DNA of 64,000 nt from Diplonema papillatum (lineage: Eukaryota > Euglenozoa > Diplonemea > Diplonemida > Diplonemidae). Made by a program: the position numbers and the translations under genes. Shown here one piece after another: positions 28,554 through 39,843 of the stretch. The stretch spans positions 1 to 64,000 of the forward strand of contig JAPJBO010001059.1 of assembly GCA_030068145.1 (NCBI GenBank), written 5' to 3'. Positions within the stretch are counted from its first letter, which is position 1; each line of letters starts with the position of its first letter. The notes under the pieces were generated by a model. It had not been told where the DNA came from. It searched no databases and saw nothing but the letters and a program-made list of their open reading frames with translations.

Positions 28554-31076
28554 CTTTTTTTTTTTTTTTTTTTGGAGCGCGGGACACTGTACTCGACATG
28601 TTGGTACAGCGGGGCTGCCGGTATCCGGTTGCTTCCGGAGCGGTAGTCCAAAGAAATGCTTCTTCAGCACACTGTGAACGCCTGTCTCACAGCGACCGGG
28701 ACTGGCCTGCTAGCGAGCAGGTCCGACCAGGTAAAAAAACCCGCGATGCAGTGACACTACCCCCTGCAACAGGGTGGACCGCTTCGTCCGGTCGCGCCCC
28801 ACCAGATGCAATGACTATTCTTGCCACCCCTTGGGCTACCTGAAAGCTCAATTGGTGGAAGAAGTCCTGGCAGGCGGCCGAAGCGGTCCGGTCTTCACGG
28901 AGGGCGCTTTTGCGGGCTATTTGCCGCAACTCCGTGAGTGCTCCAGGACACCACGCTCCGAAGGTGTCCACGACTAGCGGGACAGCGAGCCATTCCCGAG
29001 GGTTTGGCTCGTTGTCGATGATGCCGCGGTACTTGCCTTCTTTGACAGCTGTTGCGTAGGCTGTCGCCGCCCCCCCTGGCTTCTCCGCTGCCCTCTTAGC
29101 GTACTGTGGATTCGATGGCTGCAGGGGGAAGGTGACGGCGACATCTAACACAACGGTGGTGCCGTCCCGGACATAGCTGATGTCCGGGCGCTTTCGCTCC
29201 GTGTTCGAAAACACGGGGCGCTCGACCGCCGGGGCCAGCAGCCCGCGGCGGGCGAAGTCAGCGATGACGTCGCGGAGTGCATTGTGCATTCTCGTCCGGC
29301 GGCCGCCGGAGAAGCAACTACGCGCGTGCACTCCGTCAACGTCTGCCGAGCCTGTCCCGCAGAGACGACAGATGCTCGGCATGGGGGCGATGGGCAGCCC
29401 GAGCCGAAGCCGGATGGCCACCGCGAGCTCCGCGGGGGATAGCCACAGCCTGGGGTCCGCCTCCGCGTTGCCGTAAAGCCACGCGGACGCATGCTGGCCG
29501 GAGCAGCTTTGGATCCGCGCCCGGATTTGGACCTGCTTCAGGGCCAGTGCCGGCCCTTGGAGCTGGCCCGACCGGCCAAGCTCCTCTGTCATCGAGTCAA
29601 GGAGGGCCTTGCGCCGCTCGCCGTGAACCGTCGTGGACCACACTTTCTGTCCGCGCCCCCCGTAGTTATCCCGTGCCTGCAGAACGTCCTGAATCTTCTC
29701 CAGGACGGAATCAAAGGGTGCAAGGCGCGGGTCTTCGAGGGACGCTAGAAAGGTGTCGTCCTCGTTGAGAAGCATCGCGTGCGGCAGGACGTAGGGGGTC
29801 ACCAGGGACGACAGGCAAGCCTCGCCGTCAAAGGTGGCCGCGATGTGCGCGATCGCCGCTGTATCTGCGCAGGAGTGCAGGCCCAAGCCGCCCAGCCTGA
29901 CGGGAAGGGAAGCCAGGGCCCAGGCGGATGCGTCCGTCTCTATGCCCGTGATCGTCGCCAGGCAAGACTGCGTGGCCTGATCGATGCCAGCGAAGTCAAA
30001 GACGGCCCCCACTGCGCGCATGAGGTGGACGACGCTGACGAAGCCGGCGCAGAACTTCAGCAGTGTCAAAGCCACATGCGCATCAGGGAGGGAGGCTATC
30101 ATCCGCATCTTCCTCTCGGCGCCTTTGGCCGCTTCTTCGACGAAGACACGCATCTTCTCGGGGGAACCGCAGGGGACGCCAAGGTGCTGAATCTCGTCTA
30201 GCGGACAAGTCTCGATGCCTTGCAGGGCCTCGGGGATTGTGGCGCCGGGGGCGACGGACAGCCTGCACTTCCCCCGGTTCAGGCGGAGCCCGACCGCTGT
30301 CGCCCTGTCTTCGAAGTCCCGCAGCCAGCGACCGAGGGAGTCGAGCTCCCCCCCGGCCGCCCCGTCATCGAGGAAGAACGTCAGGAGGTCAAGCTCCGCC
30401 TGGCTCAGCGCCCCCTCAGGGGCGCCCCGGGCTGCCGAGGATCCTGCAGGTGGCGGCGACGCTGCTGGGTCCCCCGAGCCTGGGGCCTGCGCCGGCACTG
30501 GCGGGGTGGGCTGCCCCCCGATGGCGCCAGCAGGCTCCGGCTGACCGGAGTCCCGTACGGGCGTCGCGGAGGCAGAATCGGCGGGCACCTGCGACGAAGC
30601 CAGGGCCGCGGGGACGGGCGGCTGTTCTTCGGGGCTCGGCGGAACAACGACATCGTGCAAGGCGAGGCTGAAAAGCAGCGGCCCCAAGGGGTCCCCTTGT
30701 TGGACTCCGCACTCGGAGGAGATCTCCCGGTCGCCCACCACTAGCGCGGAGTGTTTCTCGTACGCTGCCAACGCGTACCCCAACAGTTGGGGGGCGTGTC
30801 GGTTGACACTGCGGATGATCGCTTCCCGCCGCAGCATATTGAAAGCGTTGGCGAAGTCGATCTGCAGTATACCCCTGTCGGTCACGTCTCTGTCGCGGTA
30901 CAGGGCCGCAACCCTGCGGATGGCGTGCACGCCTGCGTCAGCCCCCGCCTTGACACTGACACCGACTTGCCCACTCCGCAGGAGGACGTTCGCCCCCAGG
31001 TCCTTGATTGCCCGGTCGGATGCGAGGACCTTGCCGGCCACCCGGCGCAGGATCTCCCCACATGCAATGGGCCTGC
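28554..31076 (-). mobile_element. LINE-R copy 2, 5'-truncated, minus strand
   Basis: Same 3' UTR and A tail as LINE-R copy 1 (T18 at 28554-28572 on the plus strand). It is truncated within RT just before the RPIACGEIL block. A T11 run on the plus strand at 31077-31087, so poly(A) on the element strand, abuts the 5' junction, so this copy too joined an existing A tract. Confidence 0.88.
28687..31075 (-). pseudogene. LINE-R polyprotein C-terminal part (RT, RLE)
   Basis: About 795 codons open without a break: RT from RPIACGEIL through IDFANAF (motif A), QQGDPLGP (motif B) and FLDD (motif C), then the CCHC knuckle and the RPD..LDVAV endonuclease signature, ending CSLAGQSRSL. By eye it is well over 90 percent identical to copy 1, except in the Pro/Ala linker between motifs B and C, which differs in length and sequence. 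The open frame continues upstream of 31075 into unrelated DNA; that part is not LINE. It lacks the N-terminal fingers, 2A motifs and first RT block, so it is inactive, but it looks young. Confidence 0.88.
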
Positions 31077-31526
31077 TTTTTTTTTTTTTGCGATTTTTCG
31101 GTGTGAAAAGCAGCCGTCTGGAAATTATTTTCGAGGTCTTTTTGGGAAATCTTTTGGTTTTCGAGTAGTTCTGGGATGCGCGATTATGGGCAAGCTGCCA
31201 GCTAGCCCAGCGATCAAAATCTGACCCCCTCCTGGATGCAGAGAGAAAAAAAACCGATCTCCAGGACCCCATTTTTTCGGGTGCCGACCTCCATTTCCGG
31301 GGGGGGGGTCGGTCAAAATTTTTATCCGACCAAATATTCGGAAAGCCCTGTCCTCAACGGATTCAAACGTGTCCTCAAAATCTCGAAACCGACCATTTTC
31401 GGACCTGCAGATGGAAATTTTCGGCAGAAATCCGAAAAAAGCCGAAATCTGTGACACTTTTTCGTGGAATGGGTGGTATAGCCGCAACTCGTCTTTCTGC
31501 TCTGCAGTGGCGTGGTCGCCGTGCGG
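31077..31526. other. Unassigned DNA with short inverted copy of 31925-31985
   Basis: No gene seen. The last roughly 60 bases (31466-31526) are an inverted copy of the repeated block at 31925-31985 and 32097-32158. Confidence 0.5.
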
Positions 31527-31732
31527 CAGTGTGAGACTTAGCTATAGCTAGCTGATAGCTAGCTATAGCTAGCTAGCTCACGCTGAAAATAGCTAAAATA
31601 GTTAAAATAGCTGACTGAGCATTTTCAACGGAAATGTCACTATTCCGACTGTTTTCTCGGATTTTGTGCCGTTTTCCACAGTTTACCGGGATTTTTCAGG
31701 CAGATGATCAGCATGAGGTTCACACCGTGCTA
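31527..31732 (+). repeat. Left arm of 206-bp inverted repeat (hAT-like end)
   Basis: Begins CAGTGTGAGACTTAGCTA and contains a palindromic (TAGC)n block. The inverse of the whole arm is at 44917-45120. A 13-C run follows. The flanks CCGTGCGG (left) and TCTCAGCA (right) do not match, so the two arms may come from separate insertions. Confidence 0.8.
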
Positions 31733-31745
31733 CCCCCCCCCCCCC

Positions 31746-31791
31746 TTCATCGGGCTTCCCCCCTGTAGACTACTGCACAGTAGGACTGGAC
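31746..31791 (+). repeat. Left arm of perfect 46-bp inverted repeat
   Basis: 46 bases beginning TTCATCGGGCTTCCCC; the exact inverse is at 35660-35705, and weaker inverse similarity continues inward (TCTCTGCTAACAAT). The arms bound about 3.96 kb. C and G runs flank them on the outside. Confidence 0.85.
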
Positions 31792-31879
31792 CTGGGTCTG
31801 GCTTGCTGCACTCTGGCAGTCTCTGCTAACAATCCGGGTGAGTAGCGACACCCCCCGCAAGCGAGCCGAACACAACGGG

Positions 31880-32160
31880 CGAAAGGAGAGAAGACACAAG
31901 AAAGGACTCCAGCAAGGACACAAACCCGCACGGCAACCACGCCACTGCAGAGCAGAAAGACGAGTTGCGGCTATACACGGTTTGCGCTCACAGTACCACA
32001 CTTACTGCTCTTTCTTCTTTTCACGCACCGAACACACGCGAAGGTACACACTGAGAGAAATACAGAAGACAGAAGAAAGGATTCCAGCAAGGACACAAGC
32101 CCGCACGACAACCACGCCACTGCAGAGCAGACAGACGAGTTGCGGCTACACACGGCTTGC
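31880..32160 (+). repeat. Two direct repeats, period 173 bp
   Basis: 31880-31985 and 32053-32158 are near-identical (AAAGGA(C/T)TCCAGCAAGGAC to GAGTTGCGGCTA.ACACGG). A third, inverted, copy of the inner part lies at 31466-31526. Confidence 0.8.
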
Positions 32161-32267
32161 ATGATCTCTTCGCGCCAAAAGAACCTTCGTTCGCTTCGCT
32201 CTTCCGTCCTTTCTCAACAACCGAACGCACACACAGCTACAGAAAAACGGGGCCTTTGCCCTCACGG

Positions 32268-33890
32268 CAGTGTGAGACTTAGCTAGCTATTTGGCCAGCT
32301 AGCTATTTTAGGGGCCAAACCCCATTACAGTATGTTATCCAAACTTTGAACGAATTACAGTATGATCCGAACTTTGAACCCATTACGGTATGTCAATCCA
32401 AACTTTGAACCCATTACGGTATGGATTTTCAAACTTTGAACGAATTACGGTAGGTTCCAAACTTTGAAACCCATTACGGTATGATCCCAAACTTTGAACC
32501 CATTACGGTATGGTTTTCAAACTTTGAACCCATTACGGTATGGTTTTCAAACTTTTAACCCATTACGGTGAGGTTCCAAATTTGAACCGATTCCGGCATG
32601 ATTTCTAAACTTTGACTCTCAAAGTTTGAGCCCATTTCGGTGTCACTGTCAGGTTATAAGCCCAACACCAACGAGATACGTAGAAGCGGACGTGGAGAGA
32701 GATCATAGATGTGAAGTTGGCGTCGATGGATCCAGTTTGTGTCTTTTGGCACATGCTCGAGGTTGGCTGCTTGCTTTGGACCTCTCGATTGCTGAAGGAC
32801 CTCGCACAGATGCATCGCCAGGGGAAGTGCTCGGGTTTGAAGAAGAGTCGGTGCATGGTTGGGCAACCACCATGGCGGCGCACTCGCCCCTGATCCGCCC
32901 ACCCCAGGGTCCGGTCCAATGCCCTGTGGCTGAAACGCCGCTGCTACTTCCGGATCCAGTGACGGCTGCCGCTCGCGGAGTCAGACCGACTGCGAAGTAA
33001 TGCTGCTCGAAATCTGCTCCCTCTGTACGGGGGCACGGAAACCCACGGTTGATTAGCCAACTTTCACTGCTGATCATGAAGTTTACTCATGAAGTTTTAC
33101 CCTTCCTCCTCCTCATCTCTCTCTTTTCGCCTTCCTGTTGACGCAAGTGATGGACAGAATCATCTGCGAATGGCGCGAACGTTCCACAGCTTCCCAAAAC
33201 AGCTTCTTCCGGTCCAATCACAATCCGGACGTGGCCGTTGGTTTCACTGCCTGCTGATCACGAGGTTTACTACAGCTGTAGCAACAGCACACAGCCAACC
33301 GTTCACGTGTCACAGACTAACGCCGCATCTTTGCGTTGAACGTGGATTTCGGAGGTCGCCGAATTGGAGATGAAAGTGAATCTGTTGCTACTGCGGTGCA
33401 GAAGGATGATGACTTAGGATAGGCCAACTGAAGACATGGTAGCTGCAACCATCACCCGTCCGCCTTAGAGTCTGACTGATCGACCACTGACGTGGCACTG
33501 TAGAGTCACCACAGAAGATGAATTTGTCGCCCAATTACATGCGTTGTTAACAACTTGCAGACTTCGACTGACAATGGTACCTAAATTGGGCTCAAATTTT
33601 ACACTTGCCGGAATTCGTTCAAAGTTTGAAAACCATACCGTAATGGGTTCAAAGTTTGAAAACCATACCGTAATGGGTTTCAAAGTTTGTAACCTACCGT
33701 AATTCGTTCAAAGTTTGGAAAACCATACCGTAATGGGTTCAAAGTTTGGGACCATACCGTAATGGGTTCAAAGTTTGGATCATGTACCGTAATGGGTTCA
33801 AAGTTTGGATAACATACTGTAATGGGTTTTGGCCCCTATTTTAGCTATTTATAGCTAAAAAATAGCTAAAATAGCTGCCCAGACGACTGA
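32268..33890 (+). repeat. hAT-like terminus split by E7
   Basis: CAGTGTGAGACTTAGCTAGC.. to TATTTTA (32268-32310) continues after E7 as TATTTTAGCTATTTATAGC (33837-33890). Together the parts match the terminus at 51105-51181 read inward. No matching partner with a target duplication was found. Confidence 0.7.
32311..33836. mobile_element. E7: array-ended transposon
   Basis: Termini GGGGCCAAACCCC and GGGGCCAAAACCC (inverted), flanked by TATTTTA (7 bp, or 8 if a G is shared). The left array 32320-32640 and right array 33605-33830 have units AACTTTGAACCCATTACGGTATG. The interior of about 950 bp has no recognisable gene; minus-strand frames there lack motifs. A decayed array of the same family lies inside E6 (49225-49300). 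Confidence 0.85.
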
Positions 33891-33894
33891 AAAT

Positions 33895-35620
33895 ATGTTC
33901 ACGTCTTTTTCGTCAGAAACCTCAGGTAGGTGCCCAAAAATGCAAAAAATTTGCGACGAAACCAGATTTTCTGCCTCGTTCTCGTTTTCAGAGTCGCCCA
34001 ACCCCCCCCTGGTACCCCCCCCCGCCCTCTCCGGGCCGTGTCACGGCGTGTGCAGGGTATCGATTTCCTGGCTGGTGACATTTTCCCGCTGGTCCATGTA
34101 GCAAACCTTTTTCGACGAGTTTTTGCTCGTTTTCAGCTCCGATGAAGAGATCCGTGAAGAATAGACCCGGAGACGAAAAACTATGTGCGTGGTTCGGGGC
34201 CCTTTACAAGTTGCAGGGCGCCGGGCGTGGAAGCCGCCACGTGTGGATTGAGAAGGACGGGAATCGATCCCCTGGGTGGTGGCATTTTCCCGCCGGACCA
34301 CGCGGCAGGCCTTTTTCGACGAATTTTAGCTCGCGATCAGCTGCAATGAAGAGATCCGTGAAAAATAGACCCGAAAACGAAAAAGTATGCGCGTGGTTCG
34401 TGGGTCCGTGCATGATGCAGGGCACCGGGTGTGGAAACCACCAGGTGGGCATCGAGCAAGGTTGGTAACTTTTTCCCACTGGTCCATGTAGCTGACCTTT
34501 TTCGACGAATTTTTGCTCGCAATCAGCTCCGATGAAAAGAACTGTGAAAAATAGACCCGGAAACGAAAAAGTATGTGCATTGTTCGTGGGTCCGTGCAAG
34601 ATGCAGGGCACCGGGCGTGGAAACCACCGGTGTGCACTGGGAAGAACGGGTTTCGATCCCCTGGTTGGCGACATTTTCCCGCTGGTCCACATAGCAGACC
34701 TTTTCCGACGAATTTTTGCTTGCGAACAGCTCCGATGAAGAGATCCGTGAAAAATAGACCCGGAGACAGAAAACTATGTGCGTGGTCAGTAGTTTTTACA
34801 ATTTGCAGGGCACCGGGCGTAGAAACCACCAGCCTGATCAGGTGTGCATTGAACACGGACGGTATCGATCCCCTGGCTGGTGGCATTCTGTTGCTGGTCC
34901 GCGTAGCAGACCTTTGTCGACAAAGTTTTGCTCGCGATCAGCTTCGATGAAGAGATCCGTGAAAAATAGACCCGGGAATCAAACACTACGTGCGTGGTCC
35001 GTGGGTTCTTACAGGATGCAGAGCACCGGGCGTTGAAACCACCCGGTGTGCATTGAGCAGGACGGGTATCGATCCCCTGGTGGTGGCATTATGTTGCTGG
35101 TTCACGCAGCAGACCTTTTTCGACGACTTTTTGCTCGCGATCAGCTTCGATGAAGAGATCCGTGAAAAATAGACCAGGGACCATCCAGTACGTGCGTGGT
35201 CCGTGGGTTCTTACAAGATGCAGAGCACCGGGCTTGGAAACCACCCGGTGTGCATTGAGCAGGACGGGTATCGATCCCCTGGTGGTGGCATTATGTTACT
35301 GGTTCACGCAGCAGACCTTTTTCGACGACTTTTTGCTCGCGATGAGCTCTGATGAAGAGATCCGTGAAAAATAGACCAGGGACCATCCAGTATGTGCGTG
35401 GTTCGGGGGCCCTTACAAGATGCAGGCACCGGGCTTGGAAACCACAGGTTTGCAGTGGGAAGGACAGGAATCGATCCCTGGCTGGTGACATTTCTTGGCT
35501 GGTCCACCGTGACTCCACGTGGCAGACTTTTTTCGAATTCCTGCTCGCGATCAGCTCCGATGCGAGAAATGGACCCGGAAATGAAAAGGATTGTTTGTGG
35601 TGCGTCGGGTTTCCCCCCAG
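33895..35620. repeat. Satellite of ~200-bp units (about 8)
   Basis: Units restart at GATGAAGAGATCCGTGAA or variants near 34141, 34345, 34531, 34735, 34947, 35149 and 35352, spacing 186-212 bp. Every unit has CACCGGGCGTGGAAACC, then GGG(T/A)ATCGATCCCCTGG, then ACC(T)TTTTCGACGA. Two units of the same satellite sit in the small element at 16740-17266. Short frames such as 34532-34738 recur in every unit and are not genes. Confidence 0.9.
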
Positions 35621-35659
35621 GCACTACGATACAAGTCTACCAGCATTGTTAGCAGAGAG

Positions 35660-35705
35660 GTCCAGTCCTACTGTGCAGTAGTCTACAGGGGGGAAGCCCG
35701 ATGAA
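35660..35705 (-). repeat. Right arm of perfect 46-bp inverted repeat
   Basis: Exact inverse of 31746-31791, followed by a 20-G run (35706-35725). Confidence 0.85.
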
Positions 35706-36173
35706 GGGGGGGGGGGGGGGGGGGGTTGCAGCGATCTTGTTAATGGATATTGCTCAACAACGCAGGGGGGGGGGGGGGGCGGTGCTGATACTAAGCCTGA
35801 GACCAAAAACGAAGTTGCTAACCTGGGTGGGGGTGGGTACCCCCCCCCCTCCCCCCCCCCCTCCCCCCCCCCCCCTCCTGGTGCAACCCACTGTGGACCT
35901 ACTGTGGGACCCACCTTAGCTAAATTCTCTAAGGTGAAATGGTGGAAAAAGTGGGTCAAAAATTTTTTTTTTCGAGTGCTTTTTTGGGAGGATTTGGGCC
36001 AAAAAAAAAATTTTTTTTTCTTGGTCGGTGCTGACAGGTCATTATGCAGACATGCGTTCTTTGCGCCACGCTTGTTCAACGGGAGAACCCCCCCGTTTGG
36101 GGTTCCACCAAGAGCCTGCCTGGGGGGCGCGAGCACCGACGCAGATTTACGTCACTAGTCCGTTTTGAGCCGT

Positions 36174-36292
36174 GCAGTGACAGATGCCTGTATCTGCGGA
36201 GCACTACGACACGCCTCAATGCAGGCGAAGTTGAGTTTGTGCCCCAAGCACCAAATCCAAATGGCAAATGGTACCAACTGGTCGCGCAGGCG
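36174..36292 (+). repeat. Copied segment of the hAT transposase gene
   Basis: About 119 bases nearly identical, in the same orientation, to 37978-38096, which lies within the transposase ORF (the WCLGHKLNLACIEACRS region). It lies between the transposase stop and the left terminus, so it is a partial internal duplication within the element. Confidence 0.85.
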
Positions 36293-36372
36293 CTAAAAGA
36301 AAATTACTCAAAACAAAATCGAAAACAAGAAATAAATGAAAGCACAAGTATTTCTGAACACTCAAAGAACGC

Positions 36373-39300
36373 TCATCGAACACGCTGGCGCACGTTGCGT
36401 GCGCTTGTCACGTGTTCTTGGGCCTCCGTCGGATTGAAGTAGAGAGAAGGATTGGAGGAAAAAGCCCTTCGCCAAGACGAAATGATGTCTTTGGCCTCTG
36501 TGTAAAAAGGATAGGACGCGTACTTCAGCTTGCGATTGTCAGAGTGAAGTAGAACGGAACGCTCGTCTTCAGACCCCGTACTTGAATCGGTGTCACTGGA
36601 AGCTTTTGCATCTTCAAACTCACCAGCAAGGCCAGCCGAGTCGTCATCAGAGTCGCCCTCATCGTCAGGATTCCCTGGCCGTGTCAGCTGCTTTCTGGCT
36701 CGAACAGAAACCCCGTCCACGACAAAGGTTGTTAACACGTGTTCCATCACAGCAGAAGGAACCGTATTCCCTTCCCCAGTAGATGGCATGTTGAGAGCAA
36801 TAAACAACAGCTTGCGCAATGTTGTTTCGCTCATGCCTTTCCTGAGGTAGGTTCTGATCAGCTTTACTCTGGAGAAAAGCCGCTCAACGCCAGCACTTCC
36901 AAGTGGGAAGACCAGTGCCATTTTCAAGACTTGGCATGTCTCCGGGAATCGGAGCTGGCAGTGGGTGTCGCGAAGGAAATCAAGGGTGTTCTCTGTGAAT
37001 GAACATTTCTTGTTCACATTCGTCATTTGCTTCATGCGCACCAGTGCTTCAGGCAACTGCTCACGCACCGTTGCCTCAAAGGCCTGGCTGTAAAAAGGAG
37101 GCTGAACGGTCCACGTGGTCGCGCCTGTTGGGTGCACGGTCTTCTTCTCTTTCCTGGTACAGCAAAAGTGGGCAAAAAACGGGTTGAGTTTCTTGAGCAG
37201 CGGGTCAAGCCTCTGTGGCAACAATCGCGATGCAACATCACTCGGAGTTCCGCACGTCAGATCCACATCATGGAAAAGGCTTTCCACTAAGGGGCCGTTT
37301 GGATCGTACACACCCAAAGATGACAGCACAGGTAGATCCCCGAGTCTCTCTTCAACCAACGAAATGAGCCGATCCAAGAACGGCGTCGCAAACTCGCGAT
37401 GGAAAGCGACAAAAAAGGCGTAATCTAGAGGCTGGCGATTCCAGGAAGGTGGCACTGCATCCTTGAGTTTTTCCCAGAAGGTTATGTACTCAACAAAGTG
37501 CAGTCTTTCTTCAGGATCTTCCGCTATCTGCTCGTCCGTCAGAGGAATATCACGCAGACGCCGAAGCCAGCTCAGGTAATACTCCTTTAGCTTCAGCACT
37601 TCTGTCCAACACGTGTCCGACCTTTGCAGGGATTGGCTCAGTTTCGAAAGAATGGGAGTTGCTTGTGCGAGCAGGCTGAACGATAAGCAAACAGTGTGAT
37701 TCAGTTTCTCGCGAAGATGCAGGGCTTGTGGTATGTCTTTCTCTTCGCAAAGCCGGGCAATCGCAAGCAGAATGGGCTTGATGCACTCTGCTATTGTTTG
37801 AGCGGCGCGTTCATGGGAAACCCATCTTGTGTCGCCAGGTTCCACAAGTTCCAAATCTCGGAAGACAAAGAAGTTGTCGGTCACAGAACAGGCTTCCTTA
37901 CACTCTTTAAACTTTCGTGTCTTGTACGAAATATCACCCTGTCCTTTCCGAAACAACGAAAAGATTTCTTCAGTTGCAGTGACTGATGCCTGTATCTGCG
38001 GAGCACTACGACACGCCTCAATGCAGGCGAGGTTGAGTTTGTGCCCCAAGCACCAAATCCAAATGGCAAATGGTACCAACTGTTCGCGCAGGCGTGTCTG
38101 TACACCCTTGTAGTCGCCTTTCATTGTACTGCAGCCATCAGTTGCGATGCCCATAGTTGTTGTCCACGTTTGAACATTATCTGCCATGCCCGCAATGTGA
38201 GCTGCGACGTTTTCCCCAGTCGCTGATTTGCGCAAAGGAAGTATGTCCCAAAAGACTTCTTCAACCCCCTCTTCCGACAGTATTTTGAAAAACAGTGCAT
38301 GTTGTTTTGAGCGCTTTACGTCCTCTGCTTCGTCAAACATGATGCTCGTGAACTCTGACGCTTGAATTTTCTCCAGCACATGGGATTTGCACCACGAGTA
38401 CAAAGAATCCACAATTACTTCTAGGAAGTACGGTGACGACATATTCAAACGCGTCTTGCAGAACGAACGAATTGAATCGTCAAACAGGGATACCAGACTG
38501 AACGTGTCACGAATGCTGGACATGGGCAGGTCGCGCTTGATGGTATCAACAATTGTCTGGATGACGAAGACCAGGTGTTGTGTGTTCATAAGGCGCTGTT
38601 TGAGGTCTTCCAAAGTGGAAGGCAGCTGGCAAGAAGACGGAAGACGCATCTGATCTTCCAACAAGTTCAGAAATGAACTCCAGGCCTTGTTATGACCCAC
38701 GGTCTTCTTCCGGTGCTTTTCGATGTACTGTGGTAGGAGCCCCTTTTTGAAGACTTCAAAAGGAATGCACAGATTAATGAAGGCACGCTTTTTCTTACCC
38801 GCTGTCTGTCTACGACAGCATCGACAATACATTCCTTGACTTGTGCACAGAATCCACGGATTCGCTTTCAAGACCCCTCGGAAACGCTTGTTGGAGAACA
38901 AGTCGGGAGGGATGCACAAAAGCTCGAAGTCAGTGGGAAACATCGAGCCAGTACCACCAAATTGCGGAACACAAGCACCATCGTCTAGTCCGTACTTGGA
39001 CCGTAAGAAGGCGCTTACTTCGTAGTCCAGCAACGACACATATGGCGCAGGACCTGCAATGCGCTTGTACTCCCGGGGCTTCGTTGCCTGCTTGCGCTTT
39101 CCAGCCGACCTGCTCGCCAGTATCTCACGCAGCGCTATCCTCTCTTCCAGGGTTTCACGGGTGAACTGCTCCTTTACCAGAAGCACCAGCTGACGGAGGT
39201 AGGCATCACTCAGGTACAGGTTCTTTGGTTCCTGAGGTCCACTTGTGGGGAAGCTAGGAAGAGCTGCCTGAGTAGATACAGCGTTCGGTGTTTCGGCTTC

Positions 39301-39843
39301 GACTTCCATGGCTGTTTGTACCTCTCCCTCTGACAGCCTACGTGCAGTTACTTCTGCGGCCATCTGCTTTTCCAGCTCTTCTTGCGCCGCCTTTGCTCTT
39401 GCTGCAGCTTCAACCGCTTCCTTCTTCTCCGCCGCAATCCTTTTCTCCTCAGCCACCCAGGCTTTCCCCGTCTCTCCCACAAGTTGCACCCATGTCTTTT
39501 TGCCGCCGGTATCACTTGAAGCAAGCTCGTCCGCCTTCTTCAGCAACCACACCTTCTTGGGCTGAGGGAAGTTCTGGGAACTGGAAAACCCACGAACTAG
39601 AAGTTGAAGGCTCAAGAACTCCTTCACGTCTGCAACTTCAGTGCCGACTTTTGCGGGCTTGACGGAGAAGAGGGTATTCTTTCCAGGCCATGGTTTGGGG
39701 TACGAGCGATGCACCACAGGAATGGTCTTGAAGTCCGCTGCGGTCCATAGCTCATACTCTGTGTGGTAGGCCAGGGATGGAATCTGGCCTCCTGGACCTG
39801 TAACTCCAGGTTTTCGCGAGCATCCCCCAAAGAGTGCGTTCAT
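36373..39843 (-). CDS. hAT-superfamily transposase
   Basis: 1156 aa from an ATG at 39843, unbroken and intronless. In order: an N-terminal region; a charged coiled coil (about 120-185, rich in Ala/Glu/Lys); a Cys cluster (CTSQGMYCRCC, about 330-340) like the TTF/ZNF862-type zinc-binding region of some hAT proteins; an RNase H-like core with MFDEAED (about 500) and GIATDGCSTMKG (about 565), then CLGHKLNLAC and DTRWVSHERA (about 670); and the C-terminal hAT dimerisation block LVFPLGSAGVERLFSR (about 975-990), followed by an acidic Ser/Asp tail. The second core Asp and the C-terminal block are the best family markers. It cuts and pastes DNA with hAT termini, and its own termini appear at 35780 and 40449. 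I cannot exclude a domesticated gene, but the termini argue for a transposon. Confidence 0.85.
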   Translation of the reverse strand: MNALFGGCSRKPGVTGPGGQIPSLAYHTEYELWTAADFKTIPVVHRSYPKPWPGKNTLFSVKPAKVGTEVADVKEFLSLQLLVRGFSSSQNFPQPKKVWLLKKADELASSDTGGKKTWVQLVGETGKAWVAEEKRIAAEKKEAVEAAARAKAAQEELEKQMAAEVTARRLSEGEVQTAMEVEAETPNAVSTQAALPSFPTSGPQEPKNLYLSDAYLRQLVLLVKEQFTRETLEERIALREILASRSAGKRKQATKPREYKRIAGPAPYVSLLDYEVSAFLRSKYGLDDGACVPQFGGTGSMFPTDFELLCIPPDLFSNKRFRGVLKANPWILCTSQGMYCRCCRRQTAGKKKRAFINLCIPFEVFKKGLLPQYIEKHRKKTVGHNKAWSSFLNLLEDQMRLPSSCQLPSTLEDLKQRLMNTQHLVFVIQTIVDTIKRDLPMSSIRDTFSLVSLFDDSIRSFCKTRLNMSSPYFLEVIVDSLYSWCKSHVLEKIQASEFTSIMFDEAEDVKRSKQHALFFKILSEEGVEEVFWDILPLRKSATGENVAAHIAGMADNVQTWTTTMGIATDGCSTMKGDYKGVQTRLREQLVPFAIWIWCLGHKLNLACIEACRSAPQIQASVTATEEIFSLFRKGQGDISYKTRKFKECKEACSVTDNFFVFRDLELVEPGDTRWVSHERAAQTIAECIKPILLAIARLCEEKDIPQALHLREKLNHTVCLSFSLLAQATPILSKLSQSLQRSDTCWTEVLKLKEYYLSWLRRLRDIPLTDEQIAEDPEERLHFVEYITFWEKLKDAVPPSWNRQPLDYAFFVAFHREFATPFLDRLISLVEERLGDLPVLSSLGVYDPNGPLVESLFHDVDLTCGTPSDVASRLLPQRLDPLLKKLNPFFAHFCCTRKEKKTVHPTGATTWTVQPPFYSQAFEATVREQLPEALVRMKQMTNVNKKCSFTENTLDFLRDTHCQLRFPETCQVLKMALVFPLGSAGVERLFSRVKLIRTYLRKGMSETTLRKLLFIALNMPSTGEGNTVPSAVMEHVLTTFVVDGVSVRARKQLTRPGNPDDEGDSDDDSAGLAGEFEDAKASSDTDSSTGSEDERSVLLHSDNRKLKYASYPFYTEAKDIISSWRRAFSSNPSLYFNPTEAQEHVTSARNVRQRVR

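Noticed and set aside
31076-31272. N-terminal extension of the minus-strand LINE-R frame
   Set aside because: Continuation of an open frame into unrelated flanking DNA; homology with LINE-R copy 1 begins at 31075.
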